Source: Terriglobia bacterium (GTDB lineage Bacteria > Acidobacteriota > Terriglobia > UBA7540). Taken from it: 5,173 nucleotides of DNA. The notes below the pieces were generated by a model. That model saw only the letters and a program-made list of their open reading frames with translations. It searched no databases and was not told the origin of the DNA. Of the stretch, positions 1 through 4,838 are shown in pieces. A program made the position numbers and the translations under genes. The first letter of the stretch is position 1; every line of letters starts with the position of its first letter. The stretch is from assembly GCA_022866195.1 (NCBI GenBank), contig JALHUF010000372.1, forward strand, positions 1 to 5,173, read 5' to 3'.

Positions 1-773
1 CGGTCCGGAGTGTAGAGGTACTCCGCAAAATCGCCATAGTCAATGGTGACCACGAATCCCCGCGTCAGCCTCTGCGCCACGGAACGCATCCACCGCACCG
101 CGCGCGAGTTCACCTCCATACGGTTACCCTCCTCCAGTTCACTCCCGTAGTGAGCCACGGCCGCCGCCAGGCGGGAATCGCTGAGGGGGCCAGGTACTTC
201 GCGTAACGATTCGCCGTCGGCGGCCACGTAAATCTCCTTCAGCTCTCCCCCGGCGCGCGTGACCACAGAAACCGGAAAGGAATCCACCAGTTCGTTCGAG
301 AAGAAGCAGCCAGTCCGCGGCGCCAACTCTTCCAGGGACGCGCATATCCGGACTTTGTCCGCGAGCCGGTCCTCTGCCAGCCGTGCTTGCAGGCGCAGGC
401 GCTGCTGCGGCCCGGATTCGACGGCGACGTAATCCAGCGCCGCAAACAAATCCGGCTGTGCCGTCTTCAGCCAGCGCAGGAAGTCCCGGGCAAACCAGCC
501 GCGACCGGGACCCAGCTCCACCCAGGTGAACGGCGTCGGCCGCCCCAGAATCTCCCACATTTCCACCGCCTGGCGCGCCACTAGCCGCGCAAAGATGGGG
601 TGGAGGTCGGGGCTGGTGAAGTAGTCCCCGGCGACGCCCGTCCGGTCTTGACCCTGCATGTAGTAGCCATATTCAGGGTGGTAAAGACAAAGCGACATGT
701 AGCGTTCGAAAGTGATTGGGCCTGAGCGATGTAAGGTTTCAAGGAGAAAGGTCTTGAGCGGTGTTTGATCCAC
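1..773 (-). CDS. MidA/NDUFAF7-type class I SAM-dependent methyltransferase, 3' end cut by window edge
   Basis: The minus-strand frame runs open from a GTG at 773 to the left edge, giving 257 residues without a stop. It matches the MidA family (Pfam Methyltransf_28): an N-terminal stretch ending in YHPEYGYY (31-38), GDYFTSP (49-55), the glycine-rich SAM loop ELGPGRG (86-92), an acidic VES (118-120), SNELVDSFPV (159-168) and the late IDYG (244-247). Members are usually about 350-400 residues, so roughly 100-140 C-terminal residues lie outside. The eukaryotic homologue NDUFAF7 methylates an arginine of a complex I subunit; the bacterial substrate is generally unknown, so protein methylation is inferred. 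I chose GTG at 773 because an in-frame TAA lies just upstream (783-785) and the family N-terminus is preserved; the first ATG (698) would remove 25 conserved-looking residues. No strong Shine-Dalgarno is visible. It lies 75 bases after the macro-domain gene. Confidence 0.88.
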   Translation of the reverse strand, partial: MDQTPLKTFLLETLHRSGPITFERYMSLCLYHPEYGYYMQGQDRTGVAGDYFTSPDLHPIFARLVARQAVEMWEILGRPTPFTWVELGPGRGWFARDFLRWLKTAQPDLFAALDYVAVESGPQQRLRLQARLAEDRLADKVRICASLEELAPRTGCFFSNELVDSFPVSVVTRAGGELKEIYVAADGESLREVPGPLSDSRLAAAVAHYGSELEEGNRMEVNSRAVRWMRSVAQRLTRGFVVTIDYGDFAEYLYTPD

Positions 774-784
774 GGGTTCAGGTT

Positions 785-812
785 ACAGGGAACAGGGAAT
801 AGGGAACAGGGG
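785..812. repeat. Four tandem 7-base units, consensus ACAGGGA
   Basis: Four consecutive heptamers are visible: ACAGGGA (785-791), ACAGGGA (792-798), ATAGGGA (799-805) and ACAGGGG (806-812). The array lies in the 75-base gap between the macro-domain gene and the methyltransferase, 12 bases upstream of the latter's GTG start. On the transcribed strand it is a pyrimidine-rich CCCTGTT-type run, so it occupies the place where a ribosome-binding site would be expected without supplying one. Units of this kind recur as low-complexity intergenic repeats in some bacterial genomes; that comparison is from memory. Confidence 0.8.
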
Positions 813-848
813 AAACTAGCTTGTTTCGTCCCGCCGAAGGGTCTCTGT

Positions 849-1379
849 TCATTCGTGGCTTGCCGGGCGTGCGGTCAATTGCCTGTAAGTGTCTTCAAAC
901 ACCTGGAGCGCCGCGTCGTCGTAAAGCACGAAGTAAATCTTCTCCAAACTGCTGCGCGATTTGAGGTGCTGGAGAACTTCCGTAAGCATGATGCGCGCGC
1001 CCTCTTCCATGGGAAAGCCGGCCACACCCGTGCCGATGGCCGGGAAGGCGAGGCTCTTGATGGTTTTCTCTTCGGCACGCAGCAGCGTATTGCGCGTGGC
1101 GAGGCGCAGCGAATCGGCCGTCGTCTGCCCGCCCAGGCGCATGCTCGCGGCATGGATCACGTAATTGGCGCGGAGATTGGCGCCCGTGGTGACCGCAGCC
1201 TCGCCCAGGCGAATCGGCCCGACGGCGTCGCAATCTTCCTCAATCCTGCTTCCCCCCTTGCGGCGGATGGCTCCGGCAACGCCGGCCCCTAGCACCAGGT
1301 CGGTGTTGGCCGCGTTCACGATCGCGTCCACCGCCATGTCTGTGATATCGCCCTTCAAGAAGTTAATTTTGGCCTGCAT
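849..1379 (-). CDS. Macro-domain protein, probable ADP-ribose-binding hydrolase
   Basis: A 176-residue single-domain macro protein. Visible motifs are GDIT (10-13, Asp11 expected to hold the adenine), VNAAN (21-25), the phosphate-binding loop GAGVAGAI (31-38), AVTTGANL (62-69), VIHAA (74-78) and the second phosphate loop PAIGTGVAGFP (113-123). Macro domains bind ADP-ribose and many remove it from O-acetyl-ADP-ribose, ADP-ribose-1''-phosphate or modified proteins in the cytoplasm. The MacroD/YmdB signature GGGVDGAIH is altered here: Ala35 replaces the Asp needed for catalysis in that class and Arg39 replaces the His. It is therefore nearer the Af1521-like or general Appr-1''-p-processing type, and the exact substrate cannot be named. 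The ATG at 1379 has an AGGGTGA-like Shine-Dalgarno 4 bases upstream (1384-1390). It has no obvious functional link to its neighbours and could be expressed alone. Confidence 0.93.
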   Translation of the reverse strand: MQAKINFLKGDITDMAVDAIVNAANTDLVLGAGVAGAIRRKGGSRIEEDCDAVGPIRLGEAAVTTGANLRANYVIHAASMRLGGQTTADSLRLATRNTLLRAEEKTIKSLAFPAIGTGVAGFPMEEGARIMLTEVLQHLKSRSSLEKIYFVLYDDAALQVFEDTYRQLTARPASHE

Positions 1380-1497
1380 CGCTTCACCCTGGCAGGAGCT
1401 CTCGGGAGTCCTCGCGACGAACTAAGGATAGCCTGTTGCCTGCGGTTTGGCTAGAGGGTCTGGGTAAGAAGGGGTTCTCTAGGGATAGGAACAGAGG

Positions 1498-1522
1498 CCA
1501 CGGCACGAGGGACGTGCCGTGG
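1498..1522. repeat. REP-like hairpin, 9-bp stem and 7-base loop, after the C26 hydrolase stop
   Basis: Left arm CCACGGCAC (1498-1506), loop gagggac (1507-1513), right arm GTGCCGTGG (1514-1522); the stem is perfect. It starts 7 bases beyond the stop codon of the C26 hydrolase gene (1530-1532, minus strand). On that strand it is not followed by a T-run (the next bases read CCTCTGTT), so it is a weak candidate for an intrinsic terminator and better seen as a REP-like palindrome. It shares its geometry and stem consensus with the two hairpins at 2311-2335 and 2357-2381. Confidence 0.8.
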
Positions 1523-1529
1523 GTGATAA

Positions 1530-2285
1530 CTACGGCGCGTTTTCTCCCCCCCGCGCGGCATAGTCACGGCAGCGCGCGAGGAACTGCTCCAGAATCTCCC
1601 GCTGCTCGGGCCGGTCGGTCATCTCCTCGGGATGCCACTGCACAGCTACGAGGTAAGGATAGTCGTCCGCAGCTTCCACCGCCTCCACCAGTCCGTCCTC
1701 AGAGCGGGCAGTGACTCTGAGCCCGCAGCCCGCCGCCCGCAGGCTCTGGGCCGCAGGGCGCCCCAGCCGCTTGATGGCCTGATGGTGCAGGCTATTCACC
1801 TGACAACTTCCCCGGAAAGCTGCCGCCAGGTGCGATTCCGTATCGGTCAGCGTGACGGCATGCGTGGCGTCGCTGCGGCTGCCGGCTTGCTGGTGCTCGA
1901 GTTCTGTTGCCGCGTCGCCCTTCAAATCCTGGTAGAGCGTGCCGCCGAATTTCACATTAATCATCTGCAAGCCGCGGCAGATGCCCAGCACAGGCAGCCG
2001 GTGGTGCAGTGCCGCCTCCAGCAGTGCCAGCTCAAACTCATCCCGCGCCCGATCCACGCGGAGGTTGGCGTATTTCTCCCTCTCGCCGTAAAGCGCCGGA
2101 GCAAGGTCGCCACCCCCGGCGAAAAGAATCCCGTCCAGATCCCCGGCTCGGACCCGGCGCGCGTCGGCGGCAGTTACCAGCTCGAGCTCCTCCGGCGCTG
2201 CGCCCACAGCCAGCAGCGCGCGGAAGTAAGGTGAGCTTGTTCCTTTGGCCTTTTCTTTGTCGGAAACTGAGAGAGCAATTCTCAT
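1530..2285 (-). CDS. Class I glutamine amidotransferase-like hydrolase, peptidase C26 / gamma-glutamyl-gamma-aminobutyrate hydrolase family
   Basis: A 251-residue protein of usual family length. In order: FAGGGDLAPALYGE (55-68, family oxyanion/GGGD loop), PVLGICRGLQMIN (98-110) with nucleophile Cys103, VNSLHHQAIK (163-172), and VAVQWHPEE (213-221) carrying His218 and Glu220 of the catalytic triad. The triad is complete. Characterised relatives such as PuuD cleave gamma-glutamyl amides in putrescine breakdown; no other Puu-pathway gene is in the window, so the real substrate is open. I chose ATG at 2285 because the fold starts at MRIALSVSD there. The same frame extends upstream to an ATG at 2360, but those 25 extra codons lie largely in the palindromic element 2308-2385 and resemble no family sequence. 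No clear Shine-Dalgarno precedes 2285. Probably cytoplasmic: no signal peptide or membrane segment is seen. Confidence 0.93.
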   Translation of the reverse strand: MRIALSVSDKEKAKGTSSPYFRALLAVGAAPEELELVTAADARRVRAGDLDGILFAGGGDLAPALYGEREKYANLRVDRARDEFELALLEAALHHRLPVLGICRGLQMINVKFGGTLYQDLKGDAATELEHQQAGSRSDATHAVTLTDTESHLAAAFRGSCQVNSLHHQAIKRLGRPAAQSLRAAGCGLRVTARSEDGLVEAVEAADDYPYLVAVQWHPEEMTDRPEQREILEQFLARCRDYAARGGENAP

Positions 2286-2307
2286 GATGAGATCAGTGGT
2301 TAGCTTG

Positions 2308-2385
2308 TAGCCACGGCAAGCTCTCTTTGCCGTGGGTTCTTTATTGGAAGAAAAGCCCACAGCACAAAAATCGTGCTGTGGCTAC
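2308..2385. repeat. Composite head-to-head palindromic element (two REP-like hairpins)
   Basis: The element is bounded by inverted ends GTAGCCAC (2308-2315) and GTGGCTAC (2378-2385). It contains two perfect 9-bp hairpins, each with a 7-base loop. Hairpin one is CCACGGCAA (2311-2319), loop gctctct, TTGCCGTGG (2327-2335). Hairpin two is CCACAGCAC (2357-2365), loop aaaaatc, GTGCTGTGG (2373-2381). The spacer 2336-2356 is itself partly symmetric (GTGGG with TTCTT near one side, AAGAAAAG with CCCAC on the other). The right end CTA (2382-2384) is the TAG stop of the metallo-hydrolase gene. The layout resembles the paired REP units (BIMEs) of enterobacteria, though no sequence homology to those is claimed. 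Confidence 0.82.
2348..2381 (-). terminator. Possible intrinsic terminator after the metallo-hydrolase gene
   Basis: On the minus strand, hairpin 2381-2357 (9-bp stem with four A-T pairs and five G-C pairs, 7-base loop) begins directly after the TAG stop and is followed by GCTTTTCTT, a short T-rich tract. This meets the loose form of a Rho-independent terminator for the metallo-hydrolase transcript. The tract is interrupted, and the hairpin belongs to a repeat family whose other copy at 1498-1522 lacks a T-tract, so terminator activity may be incidental. Confidence 0.4.
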
Positions 2386-3392
2386 TTGGGCTGATAGCGC
2401 TTCGTGTATCCCGTGCGCGTGTTGGTTACCGTAAAGGAACCATCGGCGTCGGCGGAGAGCTTCAGCCCATAGCCCCGGCAAGCCTCTCCGGGATTGGCAA
2501 TGAACTGCTCGGCGGCATTGTTCTGTTTACCAGCCTCGACCGCATAGTGAAGTTGCCAGATGTCTTCCAGCCCGGGCGAACTCCGCACGATCTGCCAGGC
2601 GTCGGGGCTGCCACCTTTTCTGGCCCCGTTGTTCATGATGGCCACGCGCGGAGCCAGTGCGTGCACGATGGCCGCCGGACCGGAAAGGTTCATCCCGTGA
2701 TGCGTCGAGAGGTAGACCTGCACATGACCAATCCGGTTGACGGGGCAGGCCAGCTCCAGCTCCTTGTTCCAGGTCAAGTCGGCCAGGTCGAGCAGGCGGA
2801 ATAGCCCGAAGCGAATCAGAATCCCCACCGACTGCGCGTTCTCCGTCGGATCAGGGGCGTGGAGCTGGGTTGACGCACACAAGGGATTCGGCGCGCCTGC
2901 CCCCTGGAGTGGCGCAGCAATCAGTTTACCCGCGGCGGCTAGCACCTCCACGTCCAGCCCCCTGATCGGAATCTTGTCGCCGGGCTTCACCACGATGTGT
3001 TGGCCCTTATCCCGCACCGGGCGATAGGCGGCGAACAGTTCCTCGACGTCCTTGGTGGTCTCGATGTTCGGCCCGTGGTCCACAAAGTGGATGAGGGGAA
3101 TCTTCTCCGCCAGGGGCGGGACGCCGCCGACGTGGTCCAGGTGATAGTGGGTTACGAGCAAGTAGTCAATCTGCTTGACGCCGGCGGCCTTGGCTGTGGC
3201 CACGATGCGGTCGGCGTCGCGGCCCGCGTAGCCGGGCCAGCCGGCATCCACCAGCAGGGATTCACCCGCCGGGGAAACCAGCAGGGTCGCCTGCCCGCCT
3301 TCCACGTCCACAAAGTAAACGTTAAGCGTCTGCGCCGCCCCGAGCGTGACGGAAGCGAGGAGAAACAGAAAACCGAGTAGTATGCGTCGCAT
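2382..3392 (-). CDS. Secreted ComEC/Rec2-type metallo-beta-lactamase-fold hydrolase
   Basis: A 336-residue protein. Residues 1-20 form a clear Sec signal peptide (RR, hydrophobic core 4-17, GAA before the likely cut after Ala20). The mature part opens with LNVYFVDVEGGQATLLV (23-39), typical of the soluble metallo-hydrolase domain related to ComEC, then LLVDAG (46-51), the metal motif THYHLDHVGG (81-90; His82, His84, Asp86, His87), a later Asp205 in LADLTW (203-208) and STHHGMN (229-235). The ligand set looks complete. A C-terminal extension of about 70 residues ends in a beta-rich stretch with CRGYGLKLSADADGSFTV, characteristic of periplasmic or secreted members. ComEC domains act on DNA; here the substrate (nucleic acid, phosphodiester or other) is not deducible. 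It lacks the ComEC membrane channel. The ATG at 3392 has AGGA 7 bases upstream (3400-3403). Its stop codon lies in the palindromic element 2308-2385. Confidence 0.92.
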   Translation of the reverse strand: MRRILLGFLFLLASVTLGAAQTLNVYFVDVEGGQATLLVSPAGESLLVDAGWPGYAGRDADRIVATAKAAGVKQIDYLLVTHYHLDHVGGVPPLAEKIPLIHFVDHGPNIETTKDVEELFAAYRPVRDKGQHIVVKPGDKIPIRGLDVEVLAAAGKLIAAPLQGAGAPNPLCASTQLHAPDPTENAQSVGILIRFGLFRLLDLADLTWNKELELACPVNRIGHVQVYLSTHHGMNLSGPAAIVHALAPRVAIMNNGARKGGSPDAWQIVRSSPGLEDIWQLHYAVEAGKQNNAAEQFIANPGEACRGYGLKLSADADGSFTVTNTRTGYTKRYQPK

Positions 3393-3444
3393 GCCGAAAT
3401 CCTACCACAGGCGTAGCCACGATGGATTCGTTCTGTCTGAATTC

Positions 3445-3465
3445 TTCGCGGTTTTGCGCCGCGAA
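3445..3465. repeat. Hairpin with 7-bp stem and 7-base loop
   Basis: Left arm TTCGCGG (3445-3451), loop ttttgcg (3452-3458), right arm CCGCGAA (3459-3465), followed by ACTAC. Together with GTAGCCAC at 3413 this gives GTAG...CTAC outer ends like those of the element at 2308-2385, and the same loop length. The stem sequence differs, so it may be a divergent relative or a separate repeat. It lies 53-73 bases upstream of the metallo-hydrolase start, within that gene's likely leader or promoter region. Confidence 0.6.
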
Positions 3466-3490
3466 ACTACGGCCGCATCTTCAATTTGTG

Positions 3491-3517
3491 ATTTTGGATT
3501 TGCCATTTTGGATTTGC
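3491..3517. repeat. AT-rich 13-base direct repeat, period 14
   Basis: ATTTTGGATTTGC occurs perfectly at 3491-3503 and again at 3505-3517 with a single C between. The surroundings (about 3478-3540, with AATTTGTG before and CAATTGAAAG after) form a distinctly AT-rich island in an otherwise GC-rich sequence. Such ATTTTGGATTTG-type strings are low-complexity intergenic repeats that give spurious translated ICDFGFAILDL-like peptides. No regulatory role can be shown. Confidence 0.75.
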
Positions 3518-3600
3518 ACTCTCAGATATGCAATTGAAAGGCGAGCCGGGCGTCCGCGGGTCCGCCCTCGTAGAGACGTTCCAGCAGAACGACCTGGAGT

Positions 3601-3645
3601 GCGGAAGCTCTGCTTCCGCCTTGTTCTTCGGGAGCCTTGCTCCCG
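3601..3645. repeat. Two adjacent strong hairpins with 3-base loops
   Basis: First hairpin: GCGGAAGC (3601-3608), loop tct, GCTTCCGC (3612-3619), a perfect 8-bp stem. Second: CGGGAGC (3629-3635), loop ctt, CGGGAGC's complement GCTCCCG (3639-3645), a perfect 7-bp stem. They are 9 bases apart and have parallel design: a purine-rich GGRAGC left arm and a pyrimidine-rich right arm around a tiny pyrimidine loop. No long T-run follows on either strand, so they look like palindromic repeats rather than simple terminators. They lie about 110-155 bases downstream of the LolA-like gene. Confidence 0.75.
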
Positions 3646-3754
3646 CTGTCGCAGGTGCGGGTGTGGCCCGCCGGAGAACGAGGTGTCGGCGGCGCCGCAC
3701 TACAAAGTGCAGGCACGGCGCGCCCAGCCCGCGAACCTGGAGAACAGGTCCGAG

Positions 3755-4630
3755 CTACTTGTTCTTGCCTGGGCGACTCAGCGACGGGACTTTTGTGGCC
3801 TTCTCAGGAGGCGTGAATTTGAACAGGCTGTCCTCCAACTTCGTGTTCACGCTGGCCTCTTTCATGTTGACCGAGATAGCTGACTGATAGGTTATCCCCT
3901 CCCGAGGGCGTTCGGGGGTCTCCTCAAAACGCAAAACGAGGAAGCGCTGTTTATCAACCCAGATCTTGTGCCTAACCTGCGGCGTTTGTATCTTTACGAC
4001 GTAACACTCGATCTTGTCATTGCCAATCTTGATTCGGTTGTCCTTCTCCAGCGTAGCGGTTGGACCGTATTGGGCAAGGCCTCGAAAGCGATTGACCAGA
4101 AAATTCTGGTACTCGCTGAGGATGGGCGTTCCCGTGTTCCCCGCGGCCTGGGGTCCCTGCGCAGCGTCCGGAGGGAGCCCCGATTCCTCGGTATACTGTT
4201 TCTGCCTGGGCATGTACGTCCAAGTCGTCTCGCCGTCGCTCACTAGAAGGACCTCACGCCTCTCATCCTTTACCATGAGGCGGACCTTCCCGGGCTTAAC
4301 TGCCGCGAGTTCGATTTCGGAATCCATGGATTTGTGGAAGTTAGAATAAGCAGTGCCACCCGCAGACTCAATTGATCCAGCTGCCGCAAGTTCGGTCTTC
4401 TGTTCGGCGACGAACTGATAGCTCTCCAGGTTTTGATAAGTTTCGCTCACCTTTTTCAAGATTTCATCCACAGACAGTTGGCCCGCGTAAGGGCATTGGG
4501 AAAACACCACCCACAAGAAAACAAGACAAGCCAGCAGGCTTGCCTGCTTCGGAAGACCTCTGTCGACGGGCTCGGCCGCAGAACTCCTGGGTACTTTCGA
4601 TTCGGCGAAAGTTTCGGCATTGAACTTCAT
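3755..4630 (-). CDS. LolA-like outer-membrane lipoprotein-carrier-fold protein, exported or membrane anchored
   Basis: A 291-residue protein. An N-terminal stretch of about 30 polar residues precedes one hydrophobic segment (about 31-43, SLLACLVFLWVVF), then LSVDEILKKVSETYQNLESY (52-71), which opens the LolA/LolB-like beta domain. Family-like strands follow: GKVRLMVKDERREVLLVSDG with TTWTYMPRQKQY, KIECYVVKI, KIWVDKQRFLVLRFEE, and DSLFKFTPPEKATKV near the end. LolA carries lipoproteins across the periplasm; many LolA-like paralogues in non-proteobacteria have unknown cargo, so only the fold and location are claimed. The N-region is long for a signal peptide, so a signal-anchor is possible; FSQC (43-46) is a poor lipobox. 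I prefer ATG at 4630 over the one at 4636 because AAGAGGG sits 7 bases before it and only 1 base before the other. The stop is followed by a small hairpin (3735-3749). Confidence 0.83.
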   Translation of the reverse strand: MKFNAETFAESKVPRSSAAEPVDRGLPKQASLLACLVFLWVVFSQCPYAGQLSVDEILKKVSETYQNLESYQFVAEQKTELAAAGSIESAGGTAYSNFHKSMDSEIELAAVKPGKVRLMVKDERREVLLVSDGETTWTYMPRQKQYTEESGLPPDAAQGPQAAGNTGTPILSEYQNFLVNRFRGLAQYGPTATLEKDNRIKIGNDKIECYVVKIQTPQVRHKIWVDKQRFLVLRFEETPERPREGITYQSAISVNMKEASVNTKLEDSLFKFTPPEKATKVPSLSRPGKNK

Positions 4631-4637
4631 ACTCATA

Positions 4638-4644
4638 CCCTCTT
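4638..4644 (-). promoter_or_regulatory. Shine-Dalgarno AAGAGGG deciding the LolA-like start
   Basis: On the minus strand AAGAGGG (4644 to 4638) is followed by one T and then ATGAGTATG. The first ATG (4636) is one base from the site, too close for efficient initiation; the second ATG (4630) is 7 bases away, the usual optimum. This supports start at 4630. Confidence 0.65.
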
Positions 4645-4770
4645 AAACGTAGTTTGCCGTTCTACGAGTTCTTTAGTTCGGTGGCCCGGAAAGCTAACCA
4701 GCAATTCCGCGCCCTCGTGCGCGACCTTGCATTCGACCCGGGATTTCAATTCGGATTTCGAGGCCGGTCG

Positions 4771-4824
4771 GCAACATGGGCCTCCCCGCCTCTGCGTAAC
4801 ATGTTCCCTCCCCGTCTCCGACGC
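4771..4824. repeat. Imperfect tandem duplication of about 26-28 bases
   Basis: Unit one (4771-4796) and unit two (4796-4823) align closely: GCAACATG/GTAACATG, then CCTCCCCG in both, then CCTCTG/TCTCCG and a final CG, with small indels after the ATG and before the end. The AACATG and CCTCCCCG blocks are the conserved core. Unit two also contains the perfect palindrome AACATGTT (4798-4805). Confidence 0.6.
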
Positions 4825-4838
4825 AGGAGGTTTCCTGC
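4823..4838. repeat. Hairpin GCAGGA/TCCTGC after the right-edge gene
   Basis: GCAGGA (4823-4828), loop ggtt, TCCTGC (4833-4838). It lies 20 bases past the stop of the partial gene at 4859-5173. There is no T-run on the minus strand after it (it reads GTCGGAGA), so a Rho-independent terminator is not supported. Confidence 0.55.

Larger units (their letters stand above)
3393..3754. other. 362-base intergenic mosaic of stem-loops and low-complexity repeats
   Basis: No gene-like reading frame is supported here; short open frames on both strands translate the repeats. Contents left to right: AGGA ribosome-binding site of the metallo-hydrolase (3400-3403); GTAGCCAC (3413-3420), identical to the left end of element 2308-2385; hairpin 3445-3465; AT-rich direct repeat 3491-3517; a small hairpin CGTTC/GAACG (3577-3591) within GTAGAGACGTTC; two strong hairpins 3601-3645; the GC-rich palindromic run GCGGCGCCGC (3689-3698); hairpin GCACT/AGTGC (3697-3710); and hairpin ACCTG/CAGGT (3735-3749) 5 bases past the LolA-like stop. 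I see no convincing -35/-10 pair for the metallo-hydrolase gene, but its promoter should be in this gap if it is transcribed on its own. Confidence 0.7.

Noticed and set aside
785..812. Short tandem repeat as a CRISPR array
   Set aside because: Units are 7 bases, contiguous and without spacers, and no cas gene is present.
765..1292. Long plus-strand open frame of 175 codons
   Set aside because: It lies antisense to the macro-domain gene and starts in the heptamer repeat; its translation lacks any family motif, whereas the minus strand has a full set of macro motifs.
1498..1522. Intrinsic terminator for the C26 hydrolase gene
   Set aside because: The stem is strong but no T-run follows on the minus strand, so it is listed as a repeat only.
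1632..2234. Plus-strand open frame of 200 codons
   Set aside because: Antisense shadow of the C26 hydrolase, whose catalytic triad is intact on the minus strand.
849..3392. Macro domain, C26 hydrolase and metallo-hydrolase as a defence or ADP-ribosylation island
   Set aside because: There is no ADP-ribosyltransferase, toxin, nuclease partner, integrase or mobile-element gene; genes are widely spaced with separate stop-adjacent hairpins and look like independent chromosomal genes.
3422..3883. Several overlapping short frames on both strands across the mosaic gap
   Set aside because: Their translations are products of palindromes and AT-rich repeats and show no conserved protein features.
4495..4501. 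Lipoprotein lipobox in the LolA-like protein (FSQC)
   Set aside because: Position -1 is Gln and position -3 Phe, a poor match to the [LVI][ASTVI][GAS]C consensus.
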